From Castor canadensis (Eukaryota > Chordata > Mammalia > Rodentia > Castoridae): a stretch of 64,000 bases of DNA. The position numbers and the translations under genes were made by a program. Below are positions 9,321 to 21,805 of this stretch, one piece after another (position 1 is the stretch's first letter; every line of letters starts with the position of its first letter). The notes under the pieces were generated by a model. That model ran no database searches. It was not told the origin of the DNA and saw nothing but the letters and a program-made list of their open reading frames with translations. Location of the stretch: positions 131,753,866 through 131,817,865 of the forward strand of contig NC_133386.1 of NCBI RefSeq assembly GCF_047511655.1, read 5' to 3'.

Positions 9321-11024
9321 CTACTTTACCTCAGTCCATCCTGGGGTGTTGTGAGATGTGAGGTGTTTTCACCAGGCTAGGGAAAGTCTGACACTCAATT
9401 GCCAGTCAGAGTGAGGTCATTGATGGGCCCCATGTGTCAGGCCTTGTTCCCAGGAGGTCCCTGGAGGGAAGAGGGGAGGGGCTGTGACATGTCAGTCCAG
9501 GCTTTGAGCCCAGGGGTGATGAGCAATGAGGCTGAACTGCAGGAGACAAAGTGGCCCTCCCCTCAGCCACCTTCCATCTGCTGGTGGTGGGGGGTAGGGA
9601 GGCTCCAGAAGGAGCAGGCCTAGGCTGGGGTGGCCCTGGTCTGGTGCAGCTGGATGCTTAAGCTCACATCCTGCTTCACGGGGTGCCCAGACTGGGACCC
9701 CAGGATGAACCTTGTGTCATCAGCACCTGACAGCATCCTTAAGACCTTCGCGATGGTAGGTGCTGTGCCATTTCAGCTCCCCCCACAGGCCTTCGTTGTG
9801 GATCAGACACTATTGGGGTGCTGATGTGATGATATTTTGCAGATGTAGAATCCAAATCAGTGGGTGAACGAAGAAGATTGTTCTAGATCATCCAGGTGGG
9901 CTTGATTCCTGGAGAAGACATCCTACCTGTGGACAACAGCTTCGCCTATGCCTGAGGGTCCTGCTGTGCTTCAGATTTTGGGTTTGCCCAGCCAACACCG
10001 ACCACAGAGCAAGCCAGACCTAGCAGCGTCTCCCGTTTCTGTTTCTCTGCAGGAGCCGAAGCTGCCACCCTTCCATGGTGGAGCTCACATGCAAGTGCTA
10101 CGCTTTCCTTAAACTTCCCGTCCCAACACTATTCTGCAGTGCGACAGAGTCTTCATTTGTGGCTGCACTTTTGTCAGTGGATCATGAGTTGCTAACCTCT
10201 TGCTGGACATTTAGGTTACTTCTAGATTTTCACTGTTAGATATGTCTCTGTAAGAGCTGCAATGAGTGTTTTCTCAAGAGGAACCTTGAGAAAACCCTGT
10301 GGACGCCTTGCCTATTGCAGTCCTGCTTCTCACCAAAGTGCCCATCCCTCTACCCAAGTGTCCCTACAGCAAAACAGGACCTGGCTTGGCCTGTGCAGGG
10401 AAAGGCCTGAGGTTCCGCATCCAGTGCAGTACTCAGTACGAGACAAATGCCCGGCCTGCCACTTCTCAGGGTGCAGTGATGACGTGGGTGTACACACAGC
10501 TCAAGAGCTCCCAGCAGCACTGAGCCTGTGTGCTCACAGTGGGGACTTGCTCAGCAGAGTCTGCCTCCCTGGACTTGCTCCCTCCTCTGTCTCACTTGTC
10601 CTTTCCTCACTGTTTCCTGGGGTCAAGTCCTGTGTGCACTGCCCACCCTCACAGCCTTGACTGGGGGTCTGCTTGGGGCACCTGCTGAGTTGTCTTTCAC
10701 ACCGTCTTGGGTCCATTTCCTCTGAAGCTCTTTTAGTTGTACAGTACAGTGTGATAGACAGCATAGACTTGGGGACAGACAGGTGACCTGGAAATCAACC
10801 TCCAGTGCTGGTCTAGGGCAAATCACCTCAGTTGGAAGAACCTCAATCCCCTCCCTTGAAAACAGCCAGCCAGGTTGCATGTGAAAGCCACCACCTCATT
10901 TGTACTCAGCCTGTCCCTGGGCACCTGCCTCTCAGGACTGACTGAGCAAGGTTGTACCCCTAACTCCTTAGAGTCCTCCAAAACTACAATGTACCTTAAA
11001 TCAAGTGCTGTGCAGAGGACCACT
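9321..11024. other. GC-rich SINE-free sequence
   Basis: About 10130-10290 (for example ttgctggacatttaggttac) resembles an antisense L1 fragment. Otherwise nothing is recognised. The open frames at 10262-10660 and nearby overlap each other in several frames and look like chance. Confidence 0.4.
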
Positions 11025-11145
11025 CCTTGATGGTCTTATTTAGTCCCCTAGACTCTGCGAGGCAGGTGCAGTGCTTATGCCCATTTCACAGGTGAGAAGA
11101 CTGAGGTGCAGAGAGGAAGGGTGTCTCCAGCCACGTGGTAAGCGT
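11025..11145 (-). mobile_element. MIR relic
   Basis: Reverse MIR core: gcccatttcacaggtgagaa then gactgaggtgcagagagga. Confidence 0.65.
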
Positions 11146-11994
11146 GGATCCATCCCCAGTATGGATCCACAATGCAGTCTCTGACTCTCAGAGCCACGCT
11201 TTTGGGCCTCTGAGGGGCCTGCCTATCACCCGGAGACCCTCCTGAGAGCAGAGGGAATTCCTTACAGTTGACTCAGCCCCAGGGCAAGGAAGCCATGCCC
11301 CTGGAGTCTGCTGGGAGAGAGAAAGGGTGCCAGAGATGTTCCCACACAGCTCTGAGGTCCTCACCAGCTGGGAGCTGGCTTTGGAGAAGGAGCTGCAGGC
11401 TTTGTGGGCTGCACTTATCTTGGGGGACAGGAAAGGCTCCCTTGCCTAAGTCTGATTCTCTGGGGGGCTGGAGGTGGGGAAAAAGAAGGGATGTCAGTGA
11501 GGCCACAAATTGTGGCTTCCACAGCCCTGTAGTTGCCAGGGGAGCTGGAAATCCCAAAGACAGCTTTTTCTGGGAGCCACAGAAAGGCACCCTAAAAATG
11601 ACCTTCCAAGTTTTAGAATTGCGTTTCCCAATAACATACAATGCCAGCCAAAGATACGCTCATTTCTCCAGTAGCTGTATTCAGAAAATCAAAAGAAATA
11701 GGTGACTTAATTGTAATAATACATTTTATTTAATCTAATATATCGTAAAATCATTATGACAGTAATTAACATTAAAAATTACCAATGATATATGTCACAT
11801 TCTTTTTTGTATTGTCTGACACATCTCGATTTGGACTCACTAGCCGCGGGGCGTGGCTATGACATTGGATGGCACAGCTATAGAGACCCTGAGGCGATCT
11901 GAGGATGCTGGCTTCCCAGGAAGCCATGAGGCTGGTGAACCTCCATGCCAGGTGGTACCTGGGCTGGGGACCCAGAGGTAGCAAGATGTGCAGG
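11146..11994. other. Unassigned SINE-free sequence
   Basis: No recognised gene or repeat. GC-rich to about 11620, then AT-rich from 11690 to 11800. Confidence 0.4.
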
Positions 11995-12122
11995 GTGCCA
12001 CATAAACCTCCCAACAACCCCTTGAGGCAATCGTTCTCATCCCTGTTAGGTAAACAAAAGAGCCAGCCCAGAGAAGTCAAGTGATTCACACAAAGTCACA
12101 CAGCAGGATGGGAGCTTACTCA
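11995..12122 (-). mobile_element. MIR relic
   Basis: Reverse MIR: ccttgaggcaatcgttctca, then a cagagaagtcaagtgattca segment, then caaagtcacacagcaggatg. Confidence 0.65.
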
Positions 12123-13044
12123 CTGTTCCCCCAGCATGACAGGATGTTACAGTCCACCCTACCCCAGGGCTGCTGAGCTTACGAATCTCGCTGGCCCCCA
12201 GGCTTGCCAAGTGACTTTGCATGGTACCCTCCAAGGAAGAGCCTTCATCCACCCCTCCTTGGAAGGGAAGGGGGACTGGGAGGTGGGTGAGCAGAATGCA
12301 GGCAGCAGCAGCCTTCTCTTCCATCTTGCCTGTCAAAGCCTTGTGACAGGCCATGCCAGGGGGGCTCACTAGGATATGAGACTTTTCTCCTCCTTCCCAC
12401 ATGCACCCCACAGGCAACAGGGCAAGGAGTACCAACATGAATAGGAGATAAACTGAGGCCCACAGTGAGAAAATCACATCCACTGGCCCGCTCCTCTACT
12501 TCAGTCCTTGTGTGGGCACCAAGTGTGGTCATGTGACATTTAATACCTTTCTACCCCATACCCCTGGACCTGTGCTGCTCTGGCCTGGGGCACCTCTGAG
12601 GCAAGAGAATGTCCACTTTAGAGAGCATGCCTGGATCTCCCCTGTGTACCCCACCAAGCCTCCAGCACCCCAGGACCTCCATGGGGTACCCAGAAGTCCT
12701 CAAAAACGGGAATACCAGAGGTCGGCAGCCCACCCTCGGTGGTTCAGTTGGGAAAAGGGACCTGCCATGGCACTGTGTGATCTCCCTAGAGGCAGGGGCG
12801 CCTGACCAGAACTTCCTGTGGCAGACAGCAGCAAGAAAGTGGCCCTGGAGGGACCCTGGGGTAGAGAGGGCATCTGTGAGATTGGAGCAGTCTGCTTGCC
12901 TCTCTTGTGTTTTGAAGGCTGCGGACATGGCTTCTGCCTGGTCCATACCAATGTGTACAGTCCCTCAGTCCACCCGCGCACCTGTGCACCCCGCTCAGAG
13001 GTGTGTCCATCGGTTCAGCCAAGATACCCTGACGATTAGCCAGG
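12123..13044. other. GC-rich unassigned sequence
   Basis: The longest open frame in the window (202 codons, starting at 12609) is here. It overlaps long frames on the opposite strand, has no splice or domain support and is probably chance in GC-rich DNA. No repeat recognised. Confidence 0.4.
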
Positions 13045-13140
13045 CAGGGACTGGTGCCCGTTGTTCAGATGGGGAGACGGAGGTGCAGAAAGGGACAGTG
13101 ACTTGGTTCTCTGGTCATTGCCAGGTCATTAGACCTGGAA
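13045..13140 (-). mobile_element. MIR fragment
   Basis: Reverse MIR core: ttcagatggggagacggagg, then tgcagaaagggacagtgact. Confidence 0.5.
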
Positions 13141-13734
13141 ATCTGTTCGTAGCCTCCCACTGGTTCTCCTCAGATGAGTCAAGGAATGGCCACAGGGAGG
13201 GTCACAGCCTTTGGTGAGCACAAAAGAGGAAGCCACTTGAAGAGCCTAAGGCTGCATGAGGGGCAAGGCTTGGGGACACCTAGCTTTTTGCCAGAGCAGG
13301 TGAGTGGGTGGATGGTGGGACCATTTGCTGGGATGTGCATATGGTGGGTGGAGCATGGGGTGGGGAGGGGAAGACCAAGGTAAGTGCTGTATAGGGAGCA
13401 TGGCTTGGGAGGGGTCGGGAGGCCACCATCCCAAAACACCCCGTTTAAAACTGCACTTCTCCGTGCCTGTCTGACTCTCTTTCTCCACCGCCTTTCTATC
13501 ATGGAACTTACTGATGACCTCTAACTCACTGGCCTTGCCCGGTTTTGCCCAGTGGCTGCTCCCAGGTGGAGATCGTGTTCTGTTTTTCTAGGGCACAGCC
13601 AGGATGCACAACTGGATTAGTGTGCTGAGCTGAGGGCTGCGCCCAGGGTGTACTGGGCTGGGGGCAGCTGTGGAGGTCCTCTGTGACCCAAGGGAAAGTT
13701 GCCTCACAGCCTTGGTGTGACTCAGCTGTAGACA
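13141..13734. other. Unassigned SINE-free sequence
   Basis: No gene or repeat recognised. Composition is GC-rich. Confidence 0.4.
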
Positions 13735-14170
13735 GGAGATGGCTTACTTTCCTAGGCCACAAAGTACCACAGCTTAAACCTCAGAAATGTATTGTGCCTC
13801 AGTCCTGGAGGCTGCAAGTGCAGAGCCAGGCATCACAGGCTGGTTCCTGGCGAGGCAGCATCTGCTCTGTGCCTCTGCCTTTGCTCCTGGTGGTCCCAGG
13901 CAGCCTTGGCACTCCTAGGTTGGGAGACCATCCCCAGATCTTTCTTTACCTTCCTCTTCTAAAAGCGCTCTTCTGCCTGTCTGTCTCCACATTTCCAAAC
14001 CTTTTGATAAGCACACACCTTCTTAGGTGAGGACCTATCCTAATGACCTCATTTTAACTTGATGGCCTCTGCAAGGACGTAGCTCCAAATACAGTCTCGT
14101 TCTGAGGTACTGGGGAGTAGGACTTCAACATATGAGTTTGGGGATGTGAGAAGAGTTGAGGGTCAATGCA
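13735..14170 (+). mobile_element. MLT1-type MaLR LTR
   Basis: Forward MLT1 landmarks in order: ggccacaaagtaccacagct, ctcagtcctggaggctgcaa, then aatgacctcattttaacttg and ggacttcaacatatgagttt. The copy is nearly full length. Confidence 0.75.
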
Positions 14171-14274
14171 AATTACCGTCCATCCTGTCGGGACCATGAA
14201 GGCCACCTTAGGGTCCACTGGAATGGACCTAGTAGCACATAGAATCCCATAAGGAACTTTCATAAGATGCAACT

Positions 14275-14400
14275 ACCTGGGCCCCACCCCCACAGATTCT
14301 GGTTTAGTTGGTCTGGAGCAGGCCCTGGCATTGAATTTTTTGTAAACTCCGTGGTGAATCTGTCATGCAGGTAGGGACGAGCCCAGGTTTGGAGTCTGTG
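14275..14400 (+). mobile_element. MER5A-like hAT DNA transposon relic
   Basis: Contains ctgggccccacccccacaga, ttctggtttagttggtctgg and ctccgtggtgaatctgtcat, in the order seen in MER5A. It is diverged and has no coding capacity. Confidence 0.5.
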
Positions 14401-14904
14401 GATGCCTGAGCTTTGCTGCCTCATCAAAGCAAAGCAACCTCATCACGCTTGGTTGACAAAGCAGCCAGAGTCTGCCCCAAACCCAGGCTGCTGAAGATGG
14501 GGCCAGGTGGAGGCAGACAATGAAACAAAGATGCTTTGTTCCCAGCCCCAGGCCCTAGAGTGCAGTCCAGCGCTGGGCCTGGATTGGACCTGGGCAGGGA
14601 GGGCTCTCCAAGGCAGAGGATCTGGGAGATGTGGGAATTTCCCAGTTACCTTTCTGGGGGATTGCACCCAAGAAGTCTCAGCCTGACTGCTTGTCATGGA
14701 GAAGGGATGGAAATTTCCAGCCCTGTGATTCTAAGGTAAAACATGGAAGATACCAAAGAATACAATGGAAGATTCTTTGGGAACAAACAGTGCAGGCAGA
14801 GATGGAGGATGCAGGTGTTCAGAAAGGGACCGAAAGACTGTGAGGCAATGGAGTGTCATGATAGTCCCTGTCACACGCACAGGGAGCCAAATCCCTACCC
14901 TGCC
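14401..14904. other. Unassigned SINE-free sequence
   Basis: No gene or repeat recognised. Confidence 0.4.
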
Positions 14905-15000
14905 ACCTACAAGCAGTGTAAGCTTAAGCAAGTGGTTTAACTTCTTGCCTCAGCTTCCACATCTGGAAAATGGGAATTGCAGATCTCACACCTGAGTACT
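14905..15000 (+). mobile_element. MIR relic
   Basis: Forward MIR core: gcaagtggtttaacttcttg, then cctcagcttccacatctgga and aaatggg. Confidence 0.75.
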
Positions 15001-15739
15001 CTGTGTGTGGTGGTGGTGGTGGTGATATGAAGTCAAAGCTAGCCAACATGGTTCCTTACTTCATTTTCCATCCTACCTTCCAGAAGACGGACTTGATTCC
15101 TCTGCCCAATGCCTCCTACAGCCACACAGACCCCTCTCACACCCTGGTAGGCCGCTTGCGGCTTTGCCCATCTCCTGCCCTCTCGACAGAGATCTGGAGG
15201 GAGGGGCCTGAGCCTTCGTTCTGTGCCTGGACCCACAGTTCATGCTCAGCTAGCAGGAGGTCCTTTCTGAGAAGCACAGCTGAGTGAGATAAGCATCTCT
15301 GGGGTTCTCAAGAAGTCCCGTGCAGAACGGAGCGGCCCGAAATGAGCTTTGTTCCAACAGGTGCTAGGAAGTGTGTGGCTGAGGGAGGGATGGAGGCACA
15401 GATGCAGCATTTCCTGGTGGGGTCCACACATACCAGCCCCGTGGGGTGTCCACGATCAGCACAAACATGTGCAACAGAGCTCAGTTCTCACCTGCAGGCC
15501 TCCTTTGCCCACTCACAACCACCTCCTGGGAAAGCTGGTGTGCTCAACCTGTTCTGCAGGCCTGGAAAAAGAGGCTACAGCAGGTCTATACCACAAGCCA
15601 CTATGGCAGGTCTACAACTCCACTCCATCTTCTACAGTGTTGAGGGCACTGGGTGTCTGCTTATCCCACAGGTCTGGATCATAATGTCTATGCCTGGCTC
15701 TGACCTCCCAGTGGTCACCCTTGGAAGGCAGGGGCACCC
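15001..15739. other. Unassigned sequence with a short (TGG)n run
   Basis: A tggtggtggtggtggtga run lies at about 15009-15026. No gene or other repeat is recognised. The open frames from 15342 overlap in two frames without support. Confidence 0.4.
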
Positions 15740-15865
15740 CTGGAAGGCAAGCACTGAGTTCCATGCATCTCTGGGGCCCCAACACCTGGCCCAGCTCAAA
15801 GCCTGGCACAGACAACAGTACATTAAGTGTGTCAGTGAATGAATGAGCGAGTGAATGAATGCATG
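15740..15865 (+). mobile_element. L2 LINE 3' end
   Basis: Forward L2 end: tctggggccccaacacctgg, then agcctggcacagacaacagt, ending in the diagnostic gaatgaatgag tail repeats. Confidence 0.7.
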
Positions 15866-16799
15866 CATGCAGAAGAGCAAGCCAGGAGTCGGGTCCCCAA
15901 GACCTTGTGGCCTGGTAGATACAGACACAATAGTATTCAGGGAGTGAAGTCCCTGAACGCACCCATGCATACTCACAGGACCTGGGCTCACCTAGCCTCT
16001 GTGCCCAGGTGAGATGAGGAGGTAGGCTGCTGATAGAGAAGGGGTTTGGATACCTCTGTGGACCAGGAAGAAGCAGAGGCCCAGAAGAAGCTGGGACGGG
16101 GTTGGTCAAGGCCATGCAGCTACCCAGTGGCAGAGTAGCTTTAGGATCCAGGTCTCTCGGCTCCAGGTCTCATGGCCTATGCCCCCTTCCTTTAGTCTAC
16201 CAGTGCCCAGAGCCAGGGAGCACATTTCGTGGTCGAAAAGCAAGATGCTGAGGCTCCAGGGAAGGGCGTTTGCTCACCTGAGGGCACATGGCCAAAGAAC
16301 AGCCAAGAGTTTGGGATGAGAAAGAGAAAGCTGGATAGTGGTGATGGCCACACAACGATGTGAGCGCACTCGATGCTATTTCATGAACTAGATACTCAAA
16401 AACAGTTATAGTGGTACATTTTATGCTATGTGTGTATTTTGGTACACACGTATACATGCACCCCTGGCCAAGGCAGAACGCATACCTGGGACTGAGGGAC
16501 CCCATGTTCCATTTTCTGTGCCCTCTTTTGCATATGGTGGAGACATTTTCACCTGCTTCAGGACATTCTGGTCGCTCTGACATCTTCTGTTCCTTCCTTC
16601 CTCAGCAAGCCTTTCCCTGGCTGCATGCTGGAGACACAGCAGAAGGCAGCCAGCCTGTCCTCCAGGAACTCAGTCCTCCAGGAACTCAGCACACAGCTAT
16701 ATCAGCTTGTTCAGGCTGCAGGAGGCAGAGGGTTCTGGAAACCCCAGCTAGGGAGAATAGCTGTGGAGGTGATGCAGGAGTTATGGAGAAAACTCTAGA
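15866..16799. other. Unassigned sequence with a MIR-like patch and a 16-base tandem repeat
   Basis: About 16010-16190 reads like reverse MIR (cagaggcccagaagaagctg, then gtcaaggccatgcagctacc). The unit tcctccaggaactcag is duplicated exactly at 16658-16673 and 16674-16689. Nothing else is recognised. Confidence 0.45.
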
Positions 16800-16930
16800 G
16801 GGCTAAAGGATTCATTCATTCATTCAAAATTCATTTATTTGTTTGTTCAACAAATTCTCCTGAGCTATCTTCCCAGGCTACATTGGAGCTGGGTGCCAGG
16901 GGCACAGCGATGAAACTGACCTGCACCTGC
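16800..16930 (-). mobile_element. L2 LINE 3' end (antisense)
   Basis: ttcattcattcattcaaaat, then tttgttcaacaaattctcct and tgggtgccaggggcacagcg: the reverse of the L2 end. Confidence 0.65.
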
Positions 16931-17814
16931 CCTGGGGAAGCACCCAGAAGTAGGAGATAGAGCCTGTGGCCAGGGCAAGAGCTCTCCCCATACTACTGTG
17001 AATGGAGCTTGTGCTGGGGTTCTGGGCTCAGAACAGGAGTCTGGGGACAGCTGTAGGGATCGGGTAGGGAACACACTGATACCCTTAATTTTGATGGAGC
17101 TGTTGGTTGCCTGGGCTAACACTGAAAGATGGGGACTCCACGAACACCAGGAGCAACATGGGGCAAAGCCACAGAAGATCCTTTGGGGACTTGTGGGTAC
17201 TTGTAGACACGCAGGAGACCTCTAGGCCAGACACAGAGCCCTGGACAGTGTCAGGGTGGAGGTGGTGCTGACGGCAGGGCTGCTGTGTTAGGAAGCCATT
17301 CTGGGGCCCTGAGTTGACAACCCAACAAAGGAAGCTCTTTCCCGAGGGACCCAGGCCACTTCCACCCTCTGCTTGGAGCTGAGTGGTGATAACAGCTGGC
17401 CTCGAGGCTTCAGGCAGTGGGACTCCTGCCCAGCAAGGCAGCACACGACAATGCAGCACACGAAGGAAGTAACTTTATTAGCTGGTGGAGGAAAAACAGG
17501 AAATGTATGCTGTGACTCGGGCACCGGCCGAGTTTCACTCACATCTAGTTTCTAGGAAACAGATATGTGGCCTCAGACTAGGCTGGGGTTTTCTCAGCCA
17601 AGTCTTTCTGGAAATGCCATGCTTTTCTCAGGAAAAACCATGTCCTGTAGGGCCCCCCAGACTAGGGGGTAACGGTGACATACATCTCCACCCTGAGAAG
17701 AGGTCTCACTTTCTTTCCAGCCCCCTACGCCAGCAGGGCCCCCTGGAGCCCAGGGTGGACAGTGACTCATTTCCTGAACCCCTACTATGTGCTAGATGGC
17801 AGAAATAAATTGGA
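16931..17814. other. GC-rich unassigned sequence
   Basis: Right edge of the 6.2-17.8 kb SINE-poor block. A small antisense L2-like piece (ctgaacccctactatgtgct) lies near 17775-17795. No gene recognised. Confidence 0.4.
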
Positions 17815-18493
17815 TACTTCAGTCATCACAATAACAAGATGGAAATGAAGACTGTCAAAGTAAGCAAAATGTTTCTTCATCTTTAAGAATAGAAAAAGTC
17901 AAAGTCAAAACAAAACACATCGGACAAGTATTAGCTAAAGGCTATCTGGTAAAACTATATTAATACCAGACAAACACAGAGATAGAAACAGTGTTATAAA
18001 TGTTTATAAAAAGTGGGGCGTTAAAGATTCAATTAGCCAGGAAGAAATAAATTGGTTCAGACAAATAATGGGAAGTCTGTCAGGATTTGATAAATCACAT
18101 AAACAAAAAATCATCAATAAGACTTTAGTAAGTCCAGTAAGCAGTGACCTAATGCACGGACATGTAACTAAACACCCAATTCCTGGAGAACACACTCGAT
18201 TTTACAGCACGTATGGTTCTTCTGTGAACAATGACAATTAACTCAGCAATAGGACAAATCTCAACAAACTCCAAAGACCCAACTTCATACACACTATGTT
18301 CTCTGGTCAAAGAATTCAACATTTGAAAAAAATCTGTAAATCAATTGTTTTTTATTAGCACAGGAAGGGAGGAAATCCATGGAATTTTTCCAAAACATTT
18401 AAAAATTTGATTAAGATTCAAGACCCATCCATGATTAAAAATAAAATTCTTAGGAAATAAAATCTGACTAAATTCTGAAACTTGAAAGTATTT

Positions 18494-18605
18494 CTTTTTT
18501 CCTTTTGAGAACAAGGTCTTACTATATAGCCCAGGCCAGCCTTGCAATCCTCCTGCCTCAGCCTCCCCAAAGCTGGGATTACAAGTGAGTATCACCACAC
18601 CAGGC
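18494..18605 (-). mobile_element. 7SL-derived monomer SINE (B1-like)
   Basis: Reads cctcctgcctcagcctcccc then aaagctgggattacaagtga in antisense. The 16-base duplication tgaaagtattNctttt flanks it (18483-18498 overlapping the tail, and 18606-18621). It inserted alone, without an ID-like tail. Confidence 0.8.
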
Positions 18606-18913
18606 TGAAAGTATTCCTTTTAAAATCAGGAATAAGACAAGTATGCCTGCAACTGCCATTTCTATTCAACACTGTATTAGAAGCTCCAAAAAATTAAGAA
18701 GAGAGATAAAATAAAGTATGGATTAAAAAGAAAGGAAGCAAACAGTCGTTTTTCACAGATGATATGATTTCCTACATAGAAAAGCAAAATAATCTGTAAT
18801 CAAATTATTAAACTTAAGAGAGTTCAATAATTTTTATGATATAAAATTAACACACAACAGTCAATTGCACTTCTATATATTACCACTTTTTCTGTAAAAA
18901 GATGCACTGGAAA

Positions 18914-19003
18914 TGACTAGACATGTGGGCTCAAGTGGTATAGAGCACCTACCTAGAAAGTGTGAAGCCCTGAGCTCAAACCCAGGTACCACAAAAAAAA
19001 AAA
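18914..19003 (+). mobile_element. ID-like SINE
   Basis: gggctcaagtggtatagagc then gccctgagctcaaacccagg, ending in poly(A). Confidence 0.8.
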
Positions 19004-19474
19004 GCACTGGAAAATTATATGATTTTCACTACCAATAAAAACACAATATTTTGGAATAAATATAACAAAAGTTATGCAAGATCTTGAGCAAAACTTCATT
19101 GAAAGACACTGAAGCGTCTGAAAATAAACAGGGATGTGTACCATGTTCATGAACAAGAAGGTGAATGATCTTAGAGGTGTCATTTCTCCCCAAATTCACA
19201 GGTAGAGTCAATGCAATTCCAAATGAAATTCCCAATGACCTCATTAGGAAAAAACCTAAATGTGGGTTTGTTCCTTCAGGATTAGATTCATATGGAAGAG
19301 TAAACATCCAAAACAGATTCCCACTGGTCCAAGATGGGACAATTTGAACATTAGTAGAAACAATGACAAATAGACTGACATACATAAAAATTAGTAAGTT
19401 CATAACAATACTAAAAACACCTCACTGATCACCTCTTGGAGAAGGCTAGAAAACTAACTCATCACCGTCACTGA

Positions 19475-19550
19475 CGGTACTAGGGGTGGGACTCACGGCC
19501 TTGCGCTTGCTAGGCAGGCGCTCTACCACGGAAGCCAGGTACCCAGCCCT
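19475..19550 (-). mobile_element. ID-like SINE
   Basis: Antisense ID signature: cttgcgcttgctaggcaggc, then gctctaccacggaagcc. The B-box end is diverged (gggactcacg). Confidence 0.65.
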
Positions 19551-20470
19551 AATTTGTTATTAGGAAAACTGGTGAGTCAGGGGAAAGACTCATTCATCTT
19601 GACTTGCTATTTATACTAAATCTCAAGGAAATGAATTCGTGTAGTTGATGGAAGGAAGTTATTGTTTTCTTTAATAAAGGAACTCTAGCTGATAAACAAA
19701 AAGTAATAGAATTAGAATATCACCATTTTGCACTTCCTTAGAGAATGCTTGATTACAGGATAGGGACAGAAAAAGCATGAAATCAGGCTGGAACATCTTG
19801 TAATGCCAGAAAGTAAGGACATGCTCAAAGAATGATGGGAATTCTCAAAAAGATGCAGAAGTCATCTTGAAGGGATGCTTTGAACTTTGAAATAAAAAAT
19901 GATAACAAGGGATTACAACCCATTGAATAAAACAAAACTATATAAACAAGGAATAAACTGAAGATTTGATGAGGAATGAAATATTCACATCATTTCAAAA
20001 CATCTGTCTATAAAACCACAAAAGAAAACAGTAATGTCACCATGGAGAAGACTGGCAGATATCACCTTAATCATCATCAGTAAGCAAACCTGTCAAACTC
20101 CAGGATAAGATGTGGTGCAAAAGAAAACCCACAACTCCACAGCACACATGCACGTAGATGGGATGCTTTGACTGTAGGAGACGCAGGAACAATCGGCAAG
20201 CCCTGAATGCGGGCTGAGGGGCGGACACTAGGGATGAGCCCCGTGCTGTGCTCCTGGACTGGATGTCTGTATTGTGGTTAAGGAGAAGCCAGTCCCTGTT
20301 TGTAGGAAGCATTAAGATCTGGGGGGGGGAAATGACAGGAAACCAGGTCCATAGCTCACTCTCAAAAGGTTTAGGGGAAGAAAAGTTCCTTAGAATGAGG
20401 TTGCAGCTTTTTTGCAACTTTGTGATCGTTCCAACATTTTTTGAAATCTTTTGAGAGATATAATCAACGT
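19551..20470 (+). mobile_element. L1M 3' UTR-like sequence
   Basis: AT-rich at first, then the old L1M 3' region. Landmarks are tgtaatgccagaaagtaagg, the 'taaaaccacaaaagaaaac' stretch and a terminal tttgcaactttgtgatcgtt. There is no open frame of LINE origin. Left boundary uncertain. Confidence 0.5.
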
Positions 20471-20735
20471 CTGGATCTTATTTTGAATCTTATACAAGCA
20501 AACAAATTATTTTTATTTTTCATTGACAAATATATATAAATTTAAGATGTACAAGTTTTAATCTATGTATACAGTATGGAATGATTCAGTCAACAATTTA
20601 GCCTATATTACCCCATATGCTTATTTGTCATTTGAAATCTATTCTTGCTATTTTCAAGTATATAATATACTCTATTAACACCATAATCATGTGACATGAT
20701 TCCTCATCTCCCCAGTCCCATAAACAAATTTAAAA
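20471..20735 (-). mobile_element. L1 3' end (antisense)
   Basis: tttttatttttcattgacaa, then atataaatttaagatgtaca, then catatgcttatttgtcattt: the reverse of an L1MA/MB-age 3' terminus. Confidence 0.6.
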
Positions 20736-21560
20736 AAAAGACAGCCAGAGAAACTTGGTATGTTGGATATTTTATTATATTAGAAAATCATTAATTGTTT
20801 AAGGTATGAAAGCATCTATTATCTTTTAGCAAGACTTGCTGACATTACATGATTTTTGGTGTCCATGTCAAAATAATTCAGGGCTGGGAGTTTAGAACAC
20901 AGTTATGAATTGATCATTGCTAAAGTTAAGTGATGAAAGCATAGTGGTTCATTATACCATTTATTCTATTTTTAAAATGTCAAGGCAAATGTAATGAGCA
21001 TTTAGGAAATATGGGAAATGGGAACACAGTGCATATTGCATTCTTTGCTCATCCTTTCCTGTTCAGTTATTTTCTTTAAAACACCCTGCACTGGTGCTGT
21101 GTGACCCCAAAGGCAGTGTGGTATAATGTTAGTGAGTGTAGAGGTGGATGCAATCACTTTGGAGGGTAATATGTTAATGGAAGCAGAGTTTATTTTTAAA
21201 ATGAGCCATTGAAAACCATACCATCATAACTCAATGAGGAACTGGGTGACTATGTTAGAGCACGTCCGAAACGTGGGATACTCTGCAAGTTTTATTTTTC
21301 AAATACGGCAGTTCTATTTTTCTACCATGAGAATGTGTTTGTATGTGAAAAAGGTAATGCTAAATAGTATATGAAGAATGATTCCATCATAATTGGTTCT
21401 TAAATACATGGTGCATATGTTGGTATATGCACTAAAAATTTTTCACAAGAATATATACCAAACTCTCACTTTCTCTGTTGGACTAATTTTAAAGTAAACC
21501 ATTCAAATTAATAGTGATACTAGCATTATTTTAAGAGAACTTTTATATAGTTAAGAATTT
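20736..21560 (+). mobile_element. Old L1 3' end pieces
   Basis: ctaaagttaagtgatgaaag then tagtggttcattataccatt is an L1M terminal motif. The sequence after 20990 resembles another L1ME-type 3' UTR but is very diverged, and a single-copy origin is possible. Confidence 0.4.
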
Positions 21561-21565
21561 TTTAG

Positions 21566-21655
21566 GGCTGGAAACATAGTTGTGGTATAGCACTTGCCTA
21601 GCATGTGTGAGGCACTAAGTTTGACCCTCAACACTACAAAAAGAAAAAGAAAAGA
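21566..21655 (+). mobile_element. ID-like SINE
   Basis: gggctggaaacatagttgtg, then gcacttgcctagcatgtgtg, then an A/G-rich tail. Confidence 0.75.
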
Positions 21656-21805
21656 AAAAAATTTTCAAAACTAACCATTAAAAGATACAAAAAAATTATT
21701 GCAAATGCATTCTAGAAGAGTAAGATGAGGATGGGAGAGTTTTGCTCTATCAGTTAAAATGAAGAACTGTTGTTCAACAAAAGACACCATGAAAAAGGTG
21801 AAAAC

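Larger units (their letters stand above)
17815..19440 (+). mobile_element. Old L1 fragment, ORF2-like, cut by two SINEs
   Basis: The A-rich sense strand of an L1M-age element. The right part (about 19020-19270) carries recognisable ORF2 sequence, for example gtcatttctccccaaattca and gcaattccaaatgaaattcc. The reading frame is full of stops. A 7SL unit (18494-18605) and an ID unit (18914-19003) interrupt it. Confidence 0.65.

Noticed and set aside
12609-13217. Longest open frame in the window (202 codons, plus strand)
   Set aside because: It overlaps long open frames on the opposite strand in GC-rich DNA, has no recognisable domain and no splice context.
1-15000. LRRC32 (GARP) coding exon expected by synteny on this side
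   Set aside because: No long leucine-rich-repeat frame is present; the gene must lie beyond the left edge.
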